Shown here: positions 1 through 5,284 of the stretch, piece by piece
Layout: every line of letters starts with the position of its first letter
Position numbering within the stretch: the first letter of the stretch is position 1
Source: Alphaproteobacteria bacterium
Lineage (GTDB): Bacteria; Pseudomonadota; Alphaproteobacteria; Micropepsales; Micropepsaceae
Direction: 5' to 3'
NCBI GenBank assembly: GCA_947373775.1
Contig: CANBZE010000159.1
Span: forward strand, 1-5,500
Length of the DNA stretch: 5,500 nucleotides
Translations under genes and position numbers: made by a program
Notes under the pieces: generated by a model
The model's input: the letters and a program-made list of their open reading frames with translations, nothing else
Database searches by the model: none
Told to the model about the DNA's origin: nothing

Positions 1-722
1 GAGCCGTGATCGTCAATGCGCACCTGTCCGCCGTCCGGCAAGTCTTGCACGGCATGTCCGGCCAGGTGGATTTCGCCGATGGCGGATGCGGGAAGCGCGG
101 CCAGCATGGCGTCCAGCCGCACGGCAGGCACCTCGCCCAGATTGGCGGCGGAGACCACTACATTGTTGATGTCCAGCAGCAATCCGCAGCCGGTGCGGCG
201 CACCAGCCCGGCCAGGAATTCGCCTTCGCCCATCTCATTGCCGGCGAAGGCGAGATAAACGGACGGGTTTTCAATCAGCAGCGCGTGGCCCAGCACGTCT
301 TGCACGGTTTCGATATTGCGGGCGAATATCTCCAGCGCCTCGCGCGTGTACGGCAACGGCAGCAGGTCGGGCAGATGCTTTCCACCCGCCGCGCTCCAGG
401 ACAAATGGTCCGAGACCAGGCCGGGCTCGATGCGGCGGCAAAGCTCGGCGATGACAGCGAGATGACCGGCGTCCACGCCATCGGCGGAACCCAATGACAG
501 TCCGGTGGCGTGCAGGGAAACAGGGTAGCGCGCGCGCACCTGCTCCAGGATGTCAGCGGCGACGCCCTCGCCCAGGTAATTTTCGGGATGGACTTCCAGC
601 CAGGCGGCACTGCCCGGATTGTCCAGCACATGCTCATGATGAGGGAAGCGCAGCCCGATCCCGGCTTGCGCCGGGATCGAAGCCGCATGGACCGCGGGAT
701 TGGGGAGGATGCGGTCCAACAT
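1..722 (-). CDS. bufB: BufB-like MNIO (DUF692) bufferin-maturation enzyme, C-terminus cut off by the window
   Basis: This frame shows 240 residues with no stop and continues past position 1. DUF692 proteins usually have about 280-290 residues, so roughly 40-50 are missing. The family (MNIO, multinuclear non-heme iron oxidative enzymes; TIM-barrel fold) includes MbnB, TglH and BufB, which modify cysteines of ribosomal peptides. Visible conserved blocks are IGLR (22-25), EVHPEN (43-48), SLHATGLSLG (69-78), SDHLSW (104-109), IEN (150-152), LLLDINNV (181-188), EIHLAGH (217-223) and IDDHG (236-240). Their His, Asp, Glu and Asn residues are the likely iron ligands, although I cannot assign each one. 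The ATG lies three bases after the upstream precursor's stop, so the two are co-transcribed and probably translationally coupled. The start agrees with the usual short lead before the conserved IPAQAGIGLR block. The cytoplasmic substrate is inferred to be the two BufA-like peptides upstream. Family call is firm; the bufB name rests on context. Confidence 0.9.
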   Translation of the reverse strand, partial: MLDRILPNPAVHAASIPAQAGIGLRFPHHEHVLDNPGSAAWLEVHPENYLGEGVAADILEQVRARYPVSLHATGLSLGSADGVDAGHLAVIAELCRRIEPGLVSDHLSWSAAGGKHLPDLLPLPYTREALEIFARNIETVQDVLGHALLIENPSVYLAFAGNEMGEGEFLAGLVRRTGCGLLLDINNVVVSAANLGEVPAVRLDAMLAALPASAIGEIHLAGHAVQDLPDGGQVRIDDHG

Positions 723-725
723 GCC

Positions 726-995
726 TTACTTCATCGCCATGGTGCTGCCGCCGGCCAATTTGGCGCAAGCGCCCTTGGGCAGCTCGACGAAGGACGTCTT
801 GTCAAAATTCTTAGTAGATTGACCGGCGCAGGAATGGACACCGGCGGCGCAGTCATTCTTGCCGGCGGCAGCGACGCCGTAGCACTTTTCAAAACCGGCC
901 GGCATCGGCCCGGCGGGCGCGGCCGAGGCCTGGGTGGCGGCAAGGGCCAACGAGCCCAAAAGGGTAGACGCAGCGATAATGCTCTTGGTGTTCAT
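726..995 (-). CDS. bufA: BufA-like bufferin precursor (DUF2282), second copy, next to bufB
   Basis: A small 89-residue precursor. It has an N-terminal signal peptide (Lys4, a hydrophobic stretch at about 5-20, probable cleavage after ASA at 23-25), then a mature region with four cysteines at 38, 49, 56 and 77. The core blocks EKCYGV, GKNDCAAG, HSCAGQ and GACAKLAGGS match the DUF2282 family. In characterised bufferins the MNIO enzyme turns the central cysteines into thiooxazole-type heterocycles and the exported peptide binds copper in the periplasm. By position, Cys49 and Cys56 would be the modified pair and Cys38/Cys77 the outer pair; this is inference. A GAGGA ribosome-binding site sits six bases before the ATG. 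bufB begins three bases after the stop. An exact GTAACC-N16-CGAA promoter lies upstream, so this copy need not depend on the copy before it. The mature part is nearly identical to the other copy, but the signal peptide differs. Confidence 0.9.
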   Translation of the reverse strand: MNTKSIIAASTLLGSLALAATQASAAPAGPMPAGFEKCYGVAAAGKNDCAAGVHSCAGQSTKNFDKTSFVELPKGACAKLAGGSTMAMK

Positions 996-1001
996 GGGAA
1001 G

Positions 1002-1006
1002 TCCTC
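1002..1006 (-). promoter_or_regulatory. Ribosome-binding site of the second bufA copy
   Basis: GAGGA on the minus strand, six bases before the ATG whose first base is at 995. It confirms that start. Confidence 0.75.
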
Positions 1007-1044
1007 GAATTGATACGAGGCGACCACCGCCCCGCTATGCCGTC

Positions 1045-1070
1045 TTCGTGGGATTTCAAGGGCCGGTTAC
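1045..1070 (-). promoter_or_regulatory. ECF sigma-F-type promoter (GTAACC-N16-CGAA) of the second bufA copy
   Basis: On the minus strand, GTAACC (1070 to 1065) is followed by exactly 16 bases and then CGAA (1048 to 1045). This equals the promoter motif reported for Caulobacter sigma-F, an ECF sigma factor answering to chromate and cadmium stress, whose regulon as I recall it includes DUF2282/DUF692 genes. The CGAA ends 49 bases before the start codon, which leaves room for a leader of roughly 40 bases carrying the ribosome-binding site. The motif match is seen directly; use by a sigma-F homologue in this organism is inferred. Confidence 0.7.
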
Positions 1071-1119
1071 AGCAGGACCGGAGAATTTGTGCGCTCTTCG
1101 CCGATTTCATGACATGCGT

Positions 1120-1150
1120 TGGCCGATCCCCGGCGCTCGGGGATCGGCCA
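1120..1150 (-). terminator. Strong hairpin between the two bufA copies (terminator, attenuator or mRNA-end stem)
   Basis: A perfect 13-bp inverted repeat (TGGCCGATCCCCG at 1120-1132, its complement at 1138-1150) has a five-base loop. It begins 10 bases after the stop of the first bufA copy. No T-run follows on the minus strand, so it is not a textbook intrinsic terminator. It may partly stop transcription or protect the 3' end of a short mRNA encoding only the first copy. The second copy's own promoter lies just past it. Confidence 0.6.
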
Positions 1151-1160
1151 GGCAATGGTG

Positions 1161-1436
1161 TTACTTCGACGCCACCGTGCTGCCACCGGCCAGCTTCGCG
1201 CAGGCACCGTTGGGCAGATAGACGAACGAGGTCTTGTCAAAGTTCTTGGTCCCCTGACCGGCGCACGAATGGACGCCGGCAGCGCAGTCATTCTTGCCGG
1301 CTGCGGCGACGCCGTAGCACTTTTCCGACGCTACGGGCTGGGCAACCGGACCGGCATGAGCAGAAACGCTGAAGGCGGACGCCAGCGCCAAGGCGCCGAG
1401 CAGGGAAGAGGCGGTGACGGTGTTGATGATCTTCAT
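1161..1436 (-). CDS. bufA: BufA-like bufferin precursor (DUF2282), first copy of the operon
   Basis: A 91-residue precursor with a signal peptide (Lys2, hydrophobic segment about 7-24, probable cleavage after AHA at 26-28) and four cysteines at 40, 51, 58 and 79 in the same spacing as the downstream copy. From the EKCYGV block to the C-terminus, 49 of 54 residues are identical between the two. The differences are Gly62 for Ser, Tyr73 for Glu, Asn76 for Lys, and two near the C-terminus (Val88, Ser90). The signal peptides and the short linker before the first cysteine are much less alike. A GGAGA ribosome-binding site lies five bases before the ATG. The gene is the first of the minus-strand operon and is followed at once by a 13-bp hairpin. 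The role is inferred to be an exported copper-binding RiPP matured by the adjacent MNIO enzyme. It could instead bind a different metal or act as a substrate variant. Confidence 0.9.
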   Translation of the reverse strand: MKIINTVTASSLLGALALASAFSVSAHAGPVAQPVASEKCYGVAAAGKNDCAAGVHSCAGQGTKNFDKTSFVYLPNGACAKLAGGSTVASK

Positions 1437-1441
1437 GAAAG

Positions 1442-1446
1442 TCTCC
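1442..1446 (-). promoter_or_regulatory. Ribosome-binding site of the first bufA copy
   Basis: GGAGA on the minus strand, five bases before the ATG whose first base is at 1436. Confidence 0.65.
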
Positions 1447-1457
1447 AGTGAAGGGGA

Positions 1458-1497
1458 TCGATCGCGCCCCGGTTGATCAGGTTGCCTGCGCGATCGA
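1458..1497 (-). promoter_or_regulatory. Candidate operator/promoter of the bufferin operon (10-bp inverted repeat plus degenerate ECF-type boxes)
   Basis: A perfect 10-bp inverted repeat, TCGATCGCGC (1458-1467) and GCGCGATCGA (1488-1497), flanks 20 bases that hold a nine-base-period direct repeat GGTTG (1471-1475 and 1480-1484). On the minus strand, GCAACC (1485 to 1480), 15 bases, then CGAT (1464 to 1461) resembles the exact promoter before the second bufA copy. It differs in one base of each box and is one base shorter in spacing. It would give a leader of about 20 bases. The repeat could instead be the site of a dimeric regulator. The repeat is certain; its role is a guess. Confidence 0.35.
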
Positions 1498-1702
1498 ACG
1501 CAGGAGAACTTGCCCGGTCTCTTGACCTGACACCTCCTGCGTAGGGCCTCCCATAATTATTGCCTATCCGCTGTCTTCGGGAGGCTTCCTTCCAGTTTCT
1601 GGAATTGGAATGGGCGGGAGACTGGCGCTCTGCGCGGCGGGCGAGCGTGCAATACTGCGGCCCATATTGACTGCGTTATTGCTGCTACAGCCGGGGGCCA
1701 TC

Positions 1703-2368
1703 GTGATCACATTGTGCGGATTTGGGGTCAGCAACTATTACAACAAGCTGAAGCTGGTGCTGCTGGAAAAGAACATTCCCTTTCGGGAAAGGCTTGTCTA
1801 TCCATGGGAGCGCGACCTGTTTCGGCAGGATTCGCCGCTGGGAAAAATTCCCTTCCTGGTTTCGGACGAAGGCAGCCTTTCTGAGACGCAACCAATCCTG
1901 GAGTATCTGGAAGACCGGTATCGCGACGTACCGCTTTATCCGGCGGACCCGTTCCTGCGGGCGAAATGCCGCGAGCTCATGCAGCATCTGGAACTGAATT
2001 CGGAATGGGTCGCGCGGCGTCTTTACAAGGAAGCGATATTTGGCGGCAGCGTTTCGGATGAAACCAAGACCGAGGCCTATGAACGCCTCTGCGCGGGCCT
2101 GGAGGCGGTGGCACGCCTGTCACGCTTCGCCCCCTATATTCTGGGGGCGTCACTGACCGCCGCAGACTGCGCCGCCTATATGCACTTCGTGATGATCAGG
2201 CACGTTACCCTGACAATCTACCATGAGGACCTATTGGAACGGTTCCTGCCCGATGTCGGGACCTACATGGAGCTGATGGAGAGCAGGCCCCACGTCCGCA
2301 CGATCCTGTCAGACCGAACCGAGGCCATGCGTGCGTTCCTCGCGCTAAATGTGAAATACGACGGCTAG
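1703..2368 (+). CDS. Glutathione S-transferase family protein
   Basis: A 221-residue soluble protein with the two-domain GST layout and the normal family length. The thioredoxin-like N-terminal domain (about 2-75) begins ITLCGFGVSNYYNKLKL. Ser10 or a nearby Tyr is the likely glutathione-activating residue, KIPF carries the cis-proline (Pro50), and LSETQPI (59-65) is the Ser/Glu-containing glutathione-contact segment. The all-helical C-terminal domain (about 84-215) has the helix N-cap box Thr152-Asp155 in LTAAD. It probably conjugates or reduces electrophiles with glutathione in the cytoplasm; the substrate is unknown. I chose the GTG at 1703 because homologous GSTs start one residue before ITLxGFG and a G-rich stretch (1693-1697) precedes it. 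An in-frame ATG at 1610 would add 31 residues unlike any GST. The gene ends 24 bases before the convergent DUF1348 gene. Confidence 0.85.
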   Translation: MITLCGFGVSNYYNKLKLVLLEKNIPFRERLVYPWERDLFRQDSPLGKIPFLVSDEGSLSETQPILEYLEDRYRDVPLYPADPFLRAKCRELMQHLELNSEWVARRLYKEAIFGGSVSDETKTEAYERLCAGLEAVARLSRFAPYILGASLTAADCAAYMHFVMIRHVTLTIYHEDLLERFLPDVGTYMELMESRPHVRTILSDRTEAMRAFLALNVKYDG

Positions 2369-2392
2369 ACTGGCGCGCTCCGCCCTGCGAGG

Positions 2393-2869
2393 TCAGAAAC
2401 CCAGTTCGCTCAATCCCGGATGATCAGCAGGGCGCGGGCCAGGCGCGTCCCAGAAAAATCTGCGCTCGTCGGGTGCAATCGGAGAGTCGTTGACGCTGGC
2501 AAGGCGCCGCCGCATGAGGCCGTGCTCGTCGAACTCCCAGTTTTCGTTGCCGTAGCTGCGATACCACTGGTTGTTGGCGTCGCGCCATTCATAAGCAAAG
2601 CGAACCGCGATGCGGTTTTGGCGAAAGCCCCAGATTTCCTTGATCAGGCGATAATCGAATTCTCGACTCCATTTTCTGGTCAGGAGAGCCTCGATCTTTT
2701 CGCGCCCCTGCAGGAACTCCGTCCGGTGACGCCATTGGCTGTCGACGGTATAGGCGCGTGCGACGCGCACCGGGTCCCGGCTGTTCCAGGCATCCTCCGC
2801 GAAACGGACTTTCTGCATGGCCGTTTCCAGGGTGAAGGGCGGCAGCGGCGGCCGGCTATCAGGCGACAT
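2393..2869 (-). CDS. DUF1348 family protein (NTF2-like/SnoaL-like fold)
   Basis: A 158-residue protein typical of DUF1348, a small alpha+beta cone family in the NTF2-like superfamily. Conserved blocks are RPPLPPFT (6-13), [10 protein letters not shown] (24-33), YTVDSQWR (40-47), [17 protein letters not shown] (64-80), RFAYEWRD (90-97), [10 protein letters not shown] (104-113) and RRRLASVND (120-128). No signal peptide or membrane segment is visible, so it is likely cytoplasmic. NTF2-like proteins include isomerases, hydrolases and ligand binders; the reaction here is not known. The start is set by the conserved RPPLPPFT block and a GGAGA ribosome-binding site (2882 to 2878) eight bases upstream. 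It follows the AhpD-like gene by 61 bases on the same strand, with a terminator hairpin between them, so it may be expressed by read-through. Confidence 0.88.
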   Translation of the reverse strand: MSPDSRPPLPPFTLETAMQKVRFAEDAWNSRDPVRVARAYTVDSQWRHRTEFLQGREKIEALLTRKWSREFDYRLIKEIWGFRQNRIAVRFAYEWRDANNQWYRSYGNENWEFDEHGLMRRRLASVNDSPIAPDERRFFWDAPGPRPADHPGLSELGF

Positions 2870-2887
2870 TGCTATGGTCTCCGGAGG

Positions 2888-2919
2888 AAAAGGAGCCGGC
2901 GGCCAGAAACCGCCGGCTC
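2888..2919 (-). terminator. Intrinsic terminator after the AhpD-like gene
   Basis: A perfect 10-bp GC-rich stem (GAGCCGGCGG 2893-2902 with 2910-2919) and a seven-base loop are followed on the minus strand by one C and then TTTT (2891 to 2888). It starts 11 bases after the AhpD-like stop codon. The short T-run suggests incomplete termination. The DUF1348 ribosome-binding site begins only five bases after the T-run. Confidence 0.7.
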
Positions 2920-2930
2920 TTTGATACGTG

Positions 2931-3482
2931 TCAGGCGGCCTTGCGCGCCGTCACCACGGGGAAGTCGATCTCGGTTTCGGCAACCAGATTGATATAGTTG
3001 GTCCAGGTGTTGAGGGCGACGTGTTGCACGATCTCAATGATCTGGGCGTCGTCATAGCCGGCCATCTTCACGGCCCGAACATCCTCATCGCTGACATGGC
3101 CGCGTTCGCGGACAATCTTGGCGGCAAAACGAACTGCCGCATCGGCCATGGGATCGTTCGAGGCACCGCTGCGATTGGCGGTCATTTCGGCGTCGTCCAG
3201 ATGGGCCAGGTTCTTGCCCAGATAGGTGTGCGCCGACAGGCAATAGTCGCAGCCGTTGATCTCGGCAACGGCCAGGGCGATGCGCTCGCGGGTCTGGGCG
3301 GGAAGCTTGCCCTTGCCCAGCGCGCCGGAGAGACCAAGATAGCCTTCCAATGCCGCTGCGCTGTTGGACACCAGCCGGAACAGGTTGGGCACTACGCCAA
3401 GCTGCTTCTTCACGGCCTGGAGAAGCGCTTGCGATGCGGAGGGGGCGGCTTCAATTGAAGTGGGGATGGCGAGGCGGGACAT
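2931..3482 (-). CDS. AhpD-like carboxymuconolactone decarboxylase family protein (putative peroxidase)
   Basis: A 183-residue protein with the alkylhydroperoxidase D core. Glu66, then 11 residues, Cys78-X2-Cys81, then three residues and His85 reproduce the E-X11-CXXC-X3-H active-site layout of AhpD. In AhpD the cysteine pair reduces peroxides and Glu/His act as the proton relay. Other family blocks are [10 protein letters not shown] (28-37), [17 protein letters not shown] (65-81), HTYLGKNL (85-92), [10 protein letters not shown] (about 112-121) and [13 protein letters not shown] in the last quarter. It probably works in the cytoplasm against organic peroxides or related oxidants; the electron donor is unknown. 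The ATG at 3482 is chosen because homologues begin MSRL and an AAAGGA site lies eight bases before it. The frame stays open 54 codons further upstream, to 3644, but that stretch overlaps the divergent lysR gene and has no family similarity. It is divergent from lysR, its likely regulator. Confidence 0.9.
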   Translation of the reverse strand: MSRLAIPTSIEAAPSASQALLQAVKKQLGVVPNLFRLVSNSAAALEGYLGLSGALGKGKLPAQTRERIALAVAEINGCDYCLSAHTYLGKNLAHLDDAEMTANRSGASNDPMADAAVRFAAKIVRERGHVSDEDVRAVKMAGYDDAQIIEIVQHVALNTWTNYINLVAETEIDFPVVTARKAA

Positions 3483-3599
3483 GAGGGCATTCCTTTGTAG
3501 GTTGAGGCCTTGTTGGCCGGGCATCGGGAACTTACGCCTTCCATTTTTGATGAATATCCCCGATAGATAGGAGGTAGCCTCTCGAAATATGGAAGTGCC
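3483..3599. promoter_or_regulatory. Shared divergent control region of the AhpD-like gene and lysR
   Basis: These 117 bases must carry the promoters of both genes and, by the usual LysR arrangement, the regulator's binding site. The AT-rich part (about 3541-3590) holds TATC-CCC-GATA (3555-3565), a short dyad that is a weak candidate for the LysR half-sites; it is T-N9-A, not the usual T-N11-A. lysR itself has GGAAG (3591-3595) four bases before its ATG. A stronger AGGAGGT (3569-3575) lies too far upstream to serve that start well. I could not place clear -35/-10 boxes. Confidence 0.55.
3491..3496 (-). promoter_or_regulatory. Ribosome-binding site fixing the AhpD-like start
   Basis: AAAGGA on the minus strand, eight bases before the ATG at 3482. 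No comparable site precedes the in-frame ATGs further upstream. Confidence 0.7.
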
Positions 3600-4499
3600 A
3601 TGGATCGCCTCGACTCGATGAAGGTATTGTTGGCGGTCACACAAGCCGGGAGCCTGTCAGCAGCGTCTCGCGTTCTGGGCGCGCCTTTGGCCACCGTCAG
3701 TCGAAAAATCTCGGACCTGGAAGCGCATCTGGGGACAAGGCTGCTTATTCGTTCAAGCCGCAAGCTGGCCCTGACAGATGCCGGCCAGAATTACGTTGTC
3801 GCCTGCAAGCGCATCCTGGAGCAGGTGGCGGATGCGGAACGTGCCGCCGCTGGCGAGTACAGCGCGCCAAGGGGCGAACTGACGCTTGCGGCTCCAATTG
3901 CGTTCGGGCGGCTTCATATTCTCCCGGTCGCCGCAGACTTTCTCAAAGCGTATCCGGATATTGACCTGCGTGTAACACTGTCTGACCGTATCTCGCACAT
4001 CCTCGATGAGCATATCGATCTTGCAATCCGGATCGGTGAACTTGCGGATAGCGCCTTCATAGCCAAGCGCGTTGGAGAAGTTCGGAAGGTTGTCTGCGCG
4101 TCCCCCGAATATTTTGCTGCCCGCGGTACACCAGCCAAGCCGGCAGACCTCGCCGCACACGATTGCATAACATTCGACGCGCTGATGTCCGCCAACGCCT
4201 GGATATTCTCCGTCGGGAAACAGGAGGAAGCGGTGACTGTTCGTTCGCGGTTGGTAATCAACACGGCAGAATCCGCAGTCGACGCGGCAATAGTAGGCGT
4301 CGGAATTGCCAGAGTATTGTCCTACCAGGTCTCCGGAGCGCTTAAAGAAGGCAAACTCGAGCTGGCGCTCCAGGCGTTCGAGGCACCGTCATGGCCTGTC
4401 AGTCTGGTTCATGCCGGGCAAGGACCACTGCCTTTGAAGGTTCGAGCATTTCTCGACTTCGCTGCACCCCGGTTGCGCGCGAGGCTTCTGGCCTCATGA
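3600..4499 (+). CDS. LysR-type transcriptional regulator (CrgA/DmlR-like)
   Basis: At 299 residues it has the standard LysR length. The winged helix-turn-helix is at about 1-62: MDRLDSMKVLLAV, then GSLSAASRVLGAPLATVSRKISDLE with the recognition helix around ATVSRKI, then LGTRLLIRSSRKLALTDAG. A linker helix (about 63-88) joins it to a periplasmic-binding-protein-like effector domain (about 90-295; note GELTLAAPIAFGR and DLAIRIGEL). The layout resembles the CrgA/DmlR group. The effector is unknown. As LysR proteins usually control the divergent neighbour and themselves, the AhpD-like gene (perhaps with DUF1348) is the likely target. The start at 3600 gives the expected N-terminus, and no other in-frame start lies nearby upstream. 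It ends 40 bases before the convergent PAS gene, with no clear terminator between them. Confidence 0.93.
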   Translation: MDRLDSMKVLLAVTQAGSLSAASRVLGAPLATVSRKISDLEAHLGTRLLIRSSRKLALTDAGQNYVVACKRILEQVADAERAAAGEYSAPRGELTLAAPIAFGRLHILPVAADFLKAYPDIDLRVTLSDRISHILDEHIDLAIRIGELADSAFIAKRVGEVRKVVCASPEYFAARGTPAKPADLAAHDCITFDALMSANAWIFSVGKQEEAVTVRSRLVINTAESAVDAAIVGVGIARVLSYQVSGALKEGKLELALQAFEAPSWPVSLVHAGQGPLPLKVRAFLDFAAPRLRARLLAS

Positions 4500-4539
4500 C
4501 GGAGGCCTGTCACTGGGAGCGATTTCAAGAAACGGTGAA

Positions 4540-5136
4540 CTAGAGCAGGCCGCCCGGAACATAGGCGATCTGGTTTTCCCAGCTTTCCTCATTCTCCGAA
4601 AGGCGCGGCGTATAGCGGCACAGGCCCATCACAAAAGTGGGCTGCCCCTCATCGTTGGCCAGGGGCACGAACAGGTTCTCCGCATTTAGATATTCGCGGC
4701 CGTTGAGCTGGACCCGTCCCCAAAACCGCAGGGGCTGGCCGCCGTCCAGGACCATATCGCCGCATTCGATCCAGCGCGGCAGGACTTCAGGCGGCACACT
4801 TTCCTCGAACGTCTTGCCGGTATGATTGCCAGTGACTTCCGCGACTTTCGCGCCGGTGAGGCGCCAGACATATTGAGAAGGATTTTCGGCGACCCGTTGG
4901 CACATGGCGATGTGGCACAGAAAGTCCTTCAGATCGCGAGGCGTTATTTCGGATTTGGCGGGCATGGCGCGCGCCCCGGCCTTGCTTCGCCAGAGCGACA
5001 GGCATTGTTCGTAGACCGGATCGCTGAATGCGAGCGTGGGATCACAAAAGTGATGCCACTTTTGTTGGGCCGCTTTCTGATTGAGGGCGCGGGCAGCGGC
5101 GAGAACATTCATGCGCTGATCGTAGTCGGAAGGCAT
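4540..5136 (-). CDS. PAS domain-containing protein (PAS_5 family)
   Basis: A 198-residue protein, essentially one PAS_5-type sensor domain, a family common in alphaproteobacteria and mostly uncharacterised. Recognisable blocks are the helix with LSLWRSKAG (46-54), the MPAKSEITPRDLKDFL loop and helix (58-73), VWRLTGAKVAEVTGNHTGKTFEE (90-112) and the final strands GRVQLNGREYL and FVMGLCRY (to about 175). No kinase, GGDEF or DNA-binding output domain is attached, so it may act by binding a partner or ligand in the cytoplasm. The ATG at 5136 is my choice. It gives a sensible N-terminus but lacks a good ribosome-binding site; ATG 5112 or a longer form from 5250 are possible. It is convergent with lysR, and nothing in the context tells its signal. 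Confidence 0.8.
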   Translation of the reverse strand: MPSDYDQRMNVLAAARALNQKAAQQKWHHFCDPTLAFSDPVYEQCLSLWRSKAGARAMPAKSEITPRDLKDFLCHIAMCQRVAENPSQYVWRLTGAKVAEVTGNHTGKTFEESVPPEVLPRWIECGDMVLDGGQPLRFWGRVQLNGREYLNAENLFVPLANDEGQPTFVMGLCRYTPRLSENEESWENQIAYVPGGLL

Positions 5137-5284
5137 AAATAGTCGGTAAAGCAACCTTAACCCATGCGGGTGCACCAGCGAAATAATGGCGGATTTCCTG
5201 GGGAATCGCGGCTTTTCTCGCGATCTGCCGATGACCAAAAACTGACGCAAGTTCCTATAAGTACCGGCGGCGCCGAGAACGCCA

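Larger units (their letters stand above)
726..1325 (-). repeat. Tandem duplication of the bufferin core (726-890 and 1161-1325)
   Basis: By hand alignment, 139 of 165 bases match between 726-890 and 1161-1325, without gaps. The longest perfect runs (about 20 bases) fall over the cysteine-bearing core. Similarity drops sharply at the signal-peptide end and in the intergenic DNA. This fits an older tandem duplication with the core held by selection or evened by gene conversion. Confidence 0.85.
1437..1702. other. Divergent intergenic region between the bufferin operon and the GST gene
   Basis: There is no convincing gene here. Besides the bufA ribosome-binding site and the 1458-1497 repeat, it holds a 9-bp inverted repeat (ACGCAGGAG 1498-1506 with 1534-1542), a 7-bp one (1546-1552 with 1579-1585) and a 15-base palindrome TTCCAGTTTCTGGAA (1590-1604). 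A weak plus-strand promoter candidate is CTGACA (1527-1532) and CATAAT (1552-1557), 19 bases apart, for the GST gene. Bases 1610-1702 are open in the GST frame but do not look like GST protein. Confidence 0.4.

Noticed and set aside
275..688. A 137-codon minus-strand open frame inside bufB
   Set aside because: It is in a different frame from the unbroken DUF692 reading frame, and its arginine/serine/cysteine-rich translation is typical of a shadow.
6..1013. Long open frames on the plus strand opposite the bufferin genes (6-497, 510-1013 and similar)
   Set aside because: They are antisense to bufB and bufA, resemble no family, and their openness follows from the GC-rich codon pattern of the real genes.
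1522..1527. TTGACC as a -35 box for the GST gene
   Set aside because: The only AT-rich -10 candidate (1552-1557) is 24 bases away, too far for a normal spacer.
2420..3458. Plus-strand open frames over the DUF1348 and AhpD-like genes (2420-2992, 2928-3458)
   Set aside because: They are antisense shadows; the minus-strand frames carry clear family motifs and ribosome-binding sites.
3555..3565. TATC-CCC-GATA as a definite LysR operator
   Set aside because: It is a T-N9-A dyad, not the T-N11-A of LysR boxes, and too short to be persuasive; mentioned only as a weak candidate.
3483..3644. 54-codon upstream extension of the AhpD-like gene
   Set aside because: It would overlap the start of lysR, has no family similarity, and a proper ribosome site precedes the ATG at 3482.
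4504..4551. GGCCTG/CAGGCC pair as a bidirectional terminator between lysR and the PAS gene
   Set aside because: Six-base arms 36 bases apart with no T-run; easily chance.
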